In this document: positions 57,864 to 64,000 of the stretch, piece after piece
Numbering within the stretch: position 1 is the stretch's first letter
Layout of the letters: every line of letters starts with the position of its first letter
Assembly: GCA_021805865.1 (NCBI GenBank)
Contig: JAJZDX010000010.1
Coordinates: 1-64,000 of the forward strand
Length of the DNA: 64,000 nucleotides
Direction of reading: 5' to 3'
Source of the DNA: Pseudomonadota bacterium
GTDB lineage: Bacteria; Pseudomonadota; Gammaproteobacteria; Steroidobacterales; Steroidobacteraceae
Position numbers and translations under genes: made by a program
The notes under the pieces: generated by a model
The model's database searches: none
What the model was told of the DNA's origin: nothing
Seen by the model: the letters and a program-made list of their open reading frames with translations, nothing else

Positions 57864-59183
57864 TTATGGCAGATGGATCGATGCCACGGCGCCGCCGTCC
57901 GGACGGTTGGCGAGGCTCAGCCGTCCGCCGTGCGCCTCGATGATCTCGCGACAGAGGGTGAGTCCCAGTCCCGAGCCGGTGGGCTTGGTGGAGAAGAAGG
58001 GCAGCAGGGCATCGCGCAGCGCCTGCTCGCCGAGGCCGCCACCCCGGTCGGCCACCTCGATCAGGAAACCCTGGGCACGTGTTTGGACACTCACCGTGAT
58101 GGCTTCGGGCGCCGACCCGGACTCGGCGGCGTTCTTCAGCAAGTTGATCATCACCTGCTCGAGCTGCCCGACATCGAAGGCGGCCTGCCGCTCCGGCACC
58201 GGGCCCTCGATCCGGAACGGTGTGGCGCTGGCAAGATGCTCGAGGAAGCCCCGCCAGGCGACGGGCGCGGGCCGCGGCTTCGGCAGCTTGGCGAAGCGCG
58301 CGTAACCGTCAATGAAGGTGCAGAGGTGGGCGGCGCGCTCGCCGATGGTGCAGAAGACCCTCTCGAGCTGCTCGGCCCCGGCCGCCTCGGTCCCGGCGGC
58401 GAGCAGCCTGCCCGAGTGCGCGAGCGAGCTGATGGGAGCGAGCGAGTTGTTGAGCTCGTGCGCGATCACCCGGATCACCTTCTTCCATACGGTGATTTCC
58501 TGTGCACTGAGCTCGCGTGTGAGCTGTTTGAGCAGGATCAGCTGGTGCGGCCGGGCGTGCAGGACAAAGGAGCGCCGGGAAAGGTGGTAGACCTCGCTCT
58601 CGCCGGCCACCTCCATGGTGAACAAGGTGTCGCTCCCGGCCCCGAGCGCCTCGCGCAGCGGCGCGGGCCGCCCGCTGAGCAGCGCGGCGAGCTCCATTCC
58701 CTCGAGTCTGCGTCCGTCGTTGAGCAGCTGGCGGGCGGAGAAGTTGCCGTAGACGATCCGCCCGGTATCGTTGGTGAGCAGCAGGGCGAGCGGCGTCGTC
58801 TGCAGCACCGTGTCGAGCAGCAGCTCGCGCTGGTAGATGTCGAAGCGCTCGCGGCGCAAGAGGCCGCCCAGTGAGTTGTAGGCGTCGACCAGCTCGCGCA
58901 GCTCGCGGGGCCGGGGTGAGGAGATGCTGACGCCGAAGTCGCTGTCACGGAGGCTTGCGATGGCGCTGCTCACGGCTTTGAGGGTGCTGGGCCAGGGGCG
59001 CGTGAGGCGCGCGGCGACCCACCACAGCGGTGCCAGCGTGATCAGTGCCGCGATCGATGCGCCCAGGAGCGGGGAATGCAGCCAGCGGGCGATCGCTGCC
59101 GTCAGCGCTGCGCACAGCACCGCTTCGATCGTCACTGCGGCGGCCACCCGGCCCGCCAGGGATCCGGGAAACACTCGAGTCAT
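57864..59183 (-). CDS. NtrY-like sensor histidine kinase
   Basis: A 439-residue membrane sensor. Two membrane segments at the N-terminus (VAAAVTIEAVLCAALTAAIA and LLGASIAALITLAPLWWVAA) enclose almost no periplasmic loop, so it probably senses within the membrane or cytoplasm. HAMP-like linker (VSSAIASLRDSDFGV) and PAS domain (LDTVLQTTPLALLLTNDTGR) follow. The phospho-His box is VIRVIAHELNNSLAPISSLA; the ATPase has LEQVMINLLKNAAESG, DRGGGLGEQAL and PTGSGLGLTLCREIIEAHGG. Start overlaps the response regulator stop by four bases. Confidence 0.92.
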   Translation of the reverse strand: MTRVFPGSLAGRVAAAVTIEAVLCAALTAAIARWLHSPLLGASIAALITLAPLWWVAARLTRPWPSTLKAVSSAIASLRDSDFGVSISSPRPRELRELVDAYNSLGGLLRRERFDIYQRELLLDTVLQTTPLALLLTNDTGRIVYGNFSARQLLNDGRRLEGMELAALLSGRPAPLREALGAGSDTLFTMEVAGESEVYHLSRRSFVLHARPHQLILLKQLTRELSAQEITVWKKVIRVIAHELNNSLAPISSLAHSGRLLAAGTEAAGAEQLERVFCTIGERAAHLCTFIDGYARFAKLPKPRPAPVAWRGFLEHLASATPFRIEGPVPERQAAFDVGQLEQVMINLLKNAAESGSAPEAITVSVQTRAQGFLIEVADRGGGLGEQALRDALLPFFSTKPTGSGLGLTLCREIIEAHGGRLSLANRPDGGAVASIHLP

Positions 59184-60559
59184 GCGTCGGTCTTCAGGCC
59201 CAGCTTCTCCATGCGGCGATAGAGCGCCTGGCGGGAGAGGCCGAGGTCGCGGGCGGCGCGGGAGACGATGCCGCCGGCGCGTTGCAGGGCCTGTTCGACG
59301 GCACCGCGGTCAAGGGGAGGCTCCTGCTCCTGCGGCCGAGCGGACTCGGGCACCGGGAGGTTGAGAGCCTGGGCGCCGATGACCGGGGTGCCCGAGAGCA
59401 GGCAGGCGCGCCGGATGACGTTGCGCAGCTCGCGGACGTTGCCCGGCCAGGCATGCTGCAGCAAGGCCTGCCCGGCTTCGGCCGAAAGCTCGCGTCCCTC
59501 CTCGAGGAAATGCCGGGCGAGCGGCAGGATATCCTCCCGGCGGCGCGCGAGCGGCGGGATGTCGAGCTCGATTACGTTGAGGCGGTAATACAGGTCCTCA
59601 CGGAAGCGCCCCTCGCGGATGGCGGCGTGCAGATCGGCGTTGGTGGCCGCGATCAGGCGCACCCGCGTGCGCCGCGCGACATTCGAGCCCAGGCGCTCGA
59701 ACTCTCCGGTCTGCAGCACCCGCAGGAGCTTCGCCTGGCCGGCGGGGGAGAGATTGCCGAGCTCATCGAGGAACAGCGTGCCGCCGTCGGCGGCCTCGAA
59801 GCGGCCCACCCGGGCCCTGGCCCCGGTGAAAGCCCCGGCCTCGGTGCCGAACAGCTCCGCCTCGATCAGCTCCTGCGGCAGCGCCCCCAGGTTCACTTTG
59901 AGATACGGTCCCGAGGCGGCCCGCGAGTTGGCCTGGATGATGTCGGCCAGCACCTCCTTGCCCGAGCCATTGGGTCCGGTGATCAGCACCGGCACCTCGG
60001 CGTGCGCCACCTGTGTCGCCATGGACACCAGGGTGTGCATGGCAGCACTTTCGTAGATCGCCCCGCACAGCGCGAAGCGATCCGCCAGGGACTCGCGGGC
60101 CTCATGGCGCTCGCGCCGCAGCCCCGCCGCTTCGTTGCGTGCGTGGCGAAGATCGAGAAGATTGCGCACCGTGGTGAGCAGCCTCGTATCGTCCCAGGGC
60201 TTGGCGAGATAATCGGCGGCGCCGGCCTTCACCAGCTCGACTGCGGTCTCGAGATGCGTCCACGCGGTGAGCAGGACGACGGGCAGGCCCTCGTGACGCC
60301 GGCGGATCTCGTGAAAGAGCGCCACGCCTTCCTCGCCGCTCATCGCCTCGCGGCGGAAGTTCATGTCCTGGATCACGAGATCCACCGCCTCGCGCCCGAG
60401 CGCGCCGAGTCCCTCTTGCGGCGAAGCGGCGCCCAGGACCTGCGCGCCGTGCAGAGAGAACAGGACTTCGAGCGCGGTGCGCACCGCCTCGCTGTCATCG
60501 ATGATGAGCAGCACGCTGTGCGCCAGGCTCGATTGGTGGCGGTGCTCCGGGGTGCTCAT
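59180..60559 (-). CDS. Sigma-54-dependent response regulator (NtrC family)
   Basis: A 459-residue two-component regulator. Receiver domain (VLLIIDDSEAVRTALEVLFS, phospho-Asp in VDLVIQDMNFRREAMSGEEG, VVLLTAWTHLETAVELVKAG, YLAKPWDD). AAA+ domain with Walker A ITGPNGSGKEVLADIIQANS, the sigma-54 contact loop GTEAGAFTGARARVGRFEAA, Walker B GGTLFLDELGNLSPAGQAKL. C-terminal Fis HTH (ALQRAGGIVSRAARDLGLSR). ATG at 60559 is preferred to one 18 codons upstream. Pairs with the kinase that follows; probable target is the ABC operon next door. Confidence 0.94.
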   Translation of the reverse strand: MSTPEHRHQSSLAHSVLLIIDDSEAVRTALEVLFSLHGAQVLGAASPQEGLGALGREAVDLVIQDMNFRREAMSGEEGVALFHEIRRRHEGLPVVLLTAWTHLETAVELVKAGAADYLAKPWDDTRLLTTVRNLLDLRHARNEAAGLRRERHEARESLADRFALCGAIYESAAMHTLVSMATQVAHAEVPVLITGPNGSGKEVLADIIQANSRAASGPYLKVNLGALPQELIEAELFGTEAGAFTGARARVGRFEAADGGTLFLDELGNLSPAGQAKLLRVLQTGEFERLGSNVARRTRVRLIAATNADLHAAIREGRFREDLYYRLNVIELDIPPLARRREDILPLARHFLEEGRELSAEAGQALLQHAWPGNVRELRNVIRRACLLSGTPVIGAQALNLPVPESARPQEQEPPLDRGAVEQALQRAGGIVSRAARDLGLSRQALYRRMEKLGLKTDA

Positions 60560-60611
60560 CGCAGCAATGTTATCGTATCGGCAAGCTGCGGAGACACGCG
60601 GGCCCCCTGAC

Positions 60612-60638
60612 AAAAAAGCGGCCTCCGGAGGAGGCCGC
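60612..60638 (-). terminator. Intrinsic terminator of the ABC transporter operon
   Basis: On the minus strand a GCGGCCTC/GAGGCCGC stem (60638-60631 and 60625-60618, five-base loop) is followed by six Us (60617-60612). It lies about 120 bases past the last permease stop and before the response regulator gene, separating the two operons. Confidence 0.85.
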
Positions 60639-60757
60639 CAAAGGACCTCCCGAGAGGGACGGCCGCGGAGTTCGTGGTATCCAGAACACGGCAGACGGCT
60701 GAAAGTCGCAGTCCGTGCGGGGAAAGGGCAGTGAGCGGCCTCGAAGGCCCTCCGGGC

Positions 60758-61963
60758 TCAGATCGTACGGGTCGCCACCGAGGGCGGGATGCCCGCCGCC
60801 CGGCGCGCCGGCTGCCAGGCGGCGAGCAGCCCGGTGCCCCAGAGCACCACGATGCCGCCGGCGAGATAGGCGAGATCGAGCCGTGGCAGGCCGTAGCGGG
60901 CGGTGAGCCAGTTGCCGACGGCCAATGCCAGCACGGCGCCCGGTAGCGCCCCTGCGGCGAGGATCAGGGAATTCTCCAGCATGAAGTGCCGTACGACGTC
61001 GCGCTTGCGGGCGCCCAAGGCGCGCCGCGTGCCGATCTGCCGGGTGCGGCTGCTCACGTTGAAGGTGGTCAGTCCGAAGATGCCGAGGCAGCAGACCGCC
61101 ACCATCAGGGCGGTGACCGACGTCAGGAAGATCGCCATGTTGCGATTGTTGGCCTCAAATTGCCGTTTCGCGGAGGTGAGCGTCATGGTCTCGGCGATTA
61201 CGGCGTGGCGATGCGAAGCGCCGATGTGCTCTTTCGCCTCACGCAGGACCGTGGCGCGCATTCCCGGCCGGGCGCGCACCAGCAAGCCGTAAAATCCCCC
61301 CTCTCCGGGCATTTCCGGGAGCAGCACGGTGTTGTAGGCGGGAGCGCCGAGCTGCGGGCCCATGAAATCCCGGGTGATGCCGATGATGGTCAGCGGGTCG
61401 TTGTTGTCCTCGTAAACCGCCTGGCCGAGGGCATTGCCGTGCGCAAAGAGCGCACGAGCGAGGGACCGGGTGATGATGACCTCGGAAATCGGCGTGTGCT
61501 TGCCCGCGGGACGGATTTCGCCGGCTCTGAAATTGCGTCCCGCGACCAGGGGGACCTCGAGTGCCCTCAGTCCCTGATCACCCACCTCCAGGAAATTGGC
61601 GGGTAAGGAAGGTGCATCTGTCCCGGGTGAACGCGCAAGGTCCGTGTCCCCGCCGTTCAGGGTGAGAGGGGTCCCCAGGGTCGCCGTGGCGGTGACGACG
61701 CCCGGCAGGCCGCGCAGGTAGGCGAGATCCTCGCTTTCGGCCTGTGCGACCTCGAACCGTTTGGACAGGCCGAGGATGTCGATTTCGAACGTGTCACGGG
61801 TGTCGATTCCCGTGGGCTGCTCGATCTTCTCGATGCGCTGGGCGACGATCCAGGCCGCATTGACCAGCACGGCGAGGGTGATCGCGACCTGCACGGCGAC
61901 GAGAAGCGCGCCGGTCGGGTTGCGGCGCAGCGCGGACAGCAGAGGGCGTATGTTCGTGCTCAT
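60758..61963 (-). CDS. MacB/FtsX-like ABC permease (second)
   Basis: A 401-residue permease. ATG at 61963 with AGGTGA site. N-terminal membrane helix (ALLVAVQVAITLAVLVNAAW), a large MacB-core periplasmic domain (VAQAESEDLAYLRGLPGVVT, ALEVPLVAGRNFRAGEI, ITRSLARALFAHGNALGQAV), then three C-terminal helices (MAIFLTSVTALMVAVCCLGI, ENSLILAAGALPGAVLALAV, LAYLAGGIVVLWGTGLLAAW) around the FtsX motif RTRQIGTRRALGARKRDVVR. Starts 26 bases after the first permease. Substrate unknown. Confidence 0.88.
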   Translation of the reverse strand: MSTNIRPLLSALRRNPTGALLVAVQVAITLAVLVNAAWIVAQRIEKIEQPTGIDTRDTFEIDILGLSKRFEVAQAESEDLAYLRGLPGVVTATATLGTPLTLNGGDTDLARSPGTDAPSLPANFLEVGDQGLRALEVPLVAGRNFRAGEIRPAGKHTPISEVIITRSLARALFAHGNALGQAVYEDNNDPLTIIGITRDFMGPQLGAPAYNTVLLPEMPGEGGFYGLLVRARPGMRATVLREAKEHIGASHRHAVIAETMTLTSAKRQFEANNRNMAIFLTSVTALMVAVCCLGIFGLTTFNVSSRTRQIGTRRALGARKRDVVRHFMLENSLILAAGALPGAVLALAVGNWLTARYGLPRLDLAYLAGGIVVLWGTGLLAAWQPARRAAGIPPSVATRTI

Positions 61964-61989
61964 GGAGTTCACCTGTCCGGGATGGGCGC

Positions 61990-63327
61990 TTACTGGCTCT
62001 TCAAGTGCGTTGCGGGCGACACCTGGCCGATGCGCCAGGCGGGGTACAGGCCGGCGAGCAGCGTGGACAGGGCGGCGAGCGCCAGCGCCCACAGGACGCC
62101 GATCGGATCGAAGTGGGCCACCGCTCCGTAGGCGTTGATGGTGTGGGCGTACATGGCGTGCACGCCCCGCAGCCCCAGTGCGCCGAGCGCAAGACCCAAC
62201 ACCGAGCCGGCGAGCGACAGAATCGCGACCTCGAGCAGGTGCTGCGCGAAGATCTGGCGGCGGCTCGCGCCGAGGGCGCGCCGGATGCCGGCGATGGACG
62301 CGCCGCGCAGGAATTTGGCGAGCAGAACGCCGACGGTATTGATGAGGCAGACCGCGAGGAAGGCGAAGGCGAGCTTGAGCAGCAGCCGGCTGCCGGTGGT
62401 GACCAGGTGATGGATCCTGAGCCACTGGCTCACCTTCCACAGGTGATTGTTGCGGGGCCGCTGGAAGCGGCCGGCCTTGCGCTGCTCGGCCCAATAGGCG
62501 TTCATGAAGTTGAGAAACCGCTCGCGCCGGGCGGCGGTGGGCAATTGCACCCACATCGTGATCCACACGCAGTTGGAGCCGAGCAGCTCCCGGTAGGTGT
62601 GCACCGGCGCCGAGCCCCAGCAGCTCATCGTGCCCATCGGCCAGCGGGCCAGAGTCGGACCCCACCGGAACGGGACGAAAGCGTTCTCCGGCTTGGCGAA
62701 AGCTCCGCCGCCGGACGCAGTGAGATCGTAGAACCTGGGCTGCGGATTCCAGTGGCTCAAGACCCCCACGATGCGAAACCGCAGGTTGTTCCACAGGATC
62801 GTGCGCCCGACGCTGTCGGCACCGCCGAACAGCCTGTCGTTTTCCTTGCGGCCGAGCACGATCACCGGCTCGGGTCCCCGGTCGGCGGCCGCGGCCCACG
62901 GTCCGCCATATTCGAACGGCACGTCGAACATGTGGAAAAAGCCTGCGGTGGTCGCCCGGGTCATGACGGGAAGGGGGCGAGTCTGGCCGGGCGCACCGCT
63001 CAAAGAGCCCAGCAGAAACGCCATCAGCGTCTTGCGCTCAGGGATGTCCGAGCCGTAGAGATACGTCGCATCGCGGTAGGTGAGCATGTCGGGGGCGCGC
63101 TGCGGATGCGAGGGGTCATAGGCGTGATTCGGGTCCCACGAGTCCATGGTGACCGCATACAGCACGTTGTTCTTCCACCAGATCGGATTGCCGGACATGG
63201 TGTGATACACGGTCAGGGTCACGATGCAGGCGGCGATGCCGAAGCCGATGGCTGCCACCATGAGCGCCGTGAGGCCGGGCGTGCGGCGGAAGCTCTTGAT
63301 GGCGAGTCGGAGGTAGTAGCCGAGCAT
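61990..63327 (-). CDS. MacB/FtsX-like ABC permease (first)
   Basis: A 445-residue permease. LGYYLRLAIKSFRRTPGLTA, then helix ALMVAAIGFGIAACIVTLTV, a periplasmic core with FFHMFDVPFEYGGPWAAAAD and IVLGRKENDRLFGGADSVGR, and three C-terminal helices with GASIAGIRRALGASRRQIFA, the cytoplasmic coupling motif. Differs from its neighbour in the core, so the two probably form a heterodimer with one ATPase pair. Twelve bases after the ATPase gene. Confidence 0.88.
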   Translation of the reverse strand: MLGYYLRLAIKSFRRTPGLTALMVAAIGFGIAACIVTLTVYHTMSGNPIWWKNNVLYAVTMDSWDPNHAYDPSHPQRAPDMLTYRDATYLYGSDIPERKTLMAFLLGSLSGAPGQTRPLPVMTRATTAGFFHMFDVPFEYGGPWAAAADRGPEPVIVLGRKENDRLFGGADSVGRTILWNNLRFRIVGVLSHWNPQPRFYDLTASGGGAFAKPENAFVPFRWGPTLARWPMGTMSCWGSAPVHTYRELLGSNCVWITMWVQLPTAARRERFLNFMNAYWAEQRKAGRFQRPRNNHLWKVSQWLRIHHLVTTGSRLLLKLAFAFLAVCLINTVGVLLAKFLRGASIAGIRRALGASRRQIFAQHLLEVAILSLAGSVLGLALGALGLRGVHAMYAHTINAYGAVAHFDPIGVLWALALAALSTLLAGLYPAWRIGQVSPATHLKSQ

Positions 63328-63339
63328 GGGGCTGCCTTT

Positions 63340-64000
63340 TCAATCCGGGGATGTGCCGGCGCGCGCGGCGCGCTGCGATTCGCGCGCCTCGTAGGGCGGG
63401 GAGTCGATCACCAGCCCGTCGACGATGTGGATGTTGCGCTGCGCGCGTCGGGCAAGCTCCGGGTCGTGAGTGACGAGCACGATGGTCGTGCCCATGTCAT
63501 TGATCTTCTCCAGCAGGTCCATGATCTGGCGCGCCATGAGCGAATCGAGGTTGCCCGTGGGCTCATCCGCCAGTATGAGCGCGGGATCACCGGCGATGGC
63601 GCGCGCGATGGCGACGCGCTGCTGCTGGCCGCCGGAGAGCTGGGAGGGCAGGTGCTTCATGCGCGAGGCGAGACCGACGAGATCGAGGGCGCTTTCGATG
63701 CGCTTGCGCCGCTCGTCGGCTTTCATGCGCCGGTAGCGCAGCGGCACATCGACGTTGTCGAACAGGTCGAGGTCGGGGATGAGGTTGAAGCCCTGGAAGA
63801 TGAAGCCGATCTTCTCGTTGCGGATGCGCGAGCGGCCATCATCCGTGAGGCGGCTGACATCACGGCCGTCGAGCTCATAGGTGCCCGTATCGAAGTTCTC
63901 GAGCAGCCCCGCGATGGTGAGGAAGGTGGTCTTGCCCGAGCCCGAGGGGCCGCTCACGGCGACGAACTCTCCTTGCCCGACCCGCAGCGAGAAATCGCGC
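63340..64000 (-). CDS. MacB/LolD-like ABC transporter ATPase (partial)
   Basis: The last 220 residues of an ATPase whose start lies beyond the right edge. Frame begins [20 protein letters not shown] with Walker [22 protein letters not shown]-loop [20 protein letters not shown], signature [20 protein letters not shown], Walker [21 protein letters not shown] and H-loop [13 protein letters not shown]. The pattern is that of the MacB/LolD group. Powers the two permeases downstream. A membrane-fusion protein, if any, would lie outside the window. Confidence 0.93.
   Translation of the reverse strand, partial: RDFSLRVGQGEFVAVSGPSGSGKTTFLTIAGLLENFDTGTYELDGRDVSRLTDDGRSRIRNEKIGFIFQGFNLIPDLDLFDNVDVPLRYRRMKADERRKRIESALDLVGLASRMKHLPSQLSGGQQQRVAIARAIAGDPALILADEPTGNLDSLMARQIMDLLEKINDMGTTIVLVTHDPELARRAQRNIHIVDGLVIDSPPYEARESQRAARAGTSPD

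Noticed and set aside
60758-62899. A 713-codon permease start upstream of 61963
   Set aside because: The added N-terminal part is Arg/Pro-rich antisense-like sequence overlapping the first permease; the AGGTGA-ATG at 61963 gives a normal membrane start.

Overview
The window is high-GC chromosomal DNA from a gammaproteobacterium, most likely of the Xanthomonadales/Nevskiales side. Evidence for this is the block gyrA-serC-serA-pheA-aroA-cmk-rpsA-ihfB-lapB, the use of SMC with ScpA/ScpB instead of MukBEF, ZipA next to LigA, a DksA with a long Ala/Lys/Pro-rich N-terminus and a degenerate zinc finger, and a YciO-TrpS-ScpA-ScpB-RluB run. No tRNA, rRNA, CRISPR array, insertion sequence or phage gene was seen.

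Layout. 1-5.6 kb: the N-terminus of a sigma-54 activator, a large lipoprotein, nagA, and behind nagA two remnants of amino-sugar genes (a SIS-domain enzyme tail and a PTS EIIB tail) fused back to back, then a class V aminotransferase. 5.7-13.4 kb: the accessory highlight, a lasso-peptide locus. It holds a fused RRE/leader peptidase (B), a lasso cyclase (C) and a TonB-dependent receptor with a signalling domain in one operon. A small precursor gene lies on the opposite strand at 11376-11549, with predicted core GGIFGYKVDSGLGWQYY, and a FecI-type sigma factor plus FecR anti-sigma follow. 13.4-17.2 kb: csrA, a diguanylate cyclase, L-serine dehydratase and hslR. 17.2-26.5 kb: rimP-nusA-infB-rbfA-truB-rpsO-pnp behind a structured leader with two intrinsic terminators. 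26.6-28.8 kb: gluQ, dksA and queF on the minus strand. 28.9-35.6 kb: smc-zipA-ligA. 35.6-42.4 kb: a parvulin lipoprotein, bolA, yciO, trpS, scpA, scpB, an rluB-like gene and ubiG. 42.6-55.7 kb: gyrA through galU. 55.7-64 kb, all minus strand: a FUSC-family exporter, a histidine kinase/sigma-54 response regulator pair, and a MacB-like ABC transporter that runs off the window.

How parts work together. In the lasso locus, B would bind and cut the leader, C would close a Gly1-Asp9 macrolactam, the receptor would recognise and import a ligand (possibly the lasso peptide), and its STN domain would signal through FecR to the sigma factor. A GGAAAT box in front of the precursor is a candidate target of that sigma factor. 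No isopeptidase and no peptide-exporting ABC protein is seen in the locus. The rest is mostly housekeeping: translation and RNA decay, chromosome condensation and division, and serine and aromatic amino acid synthesis.
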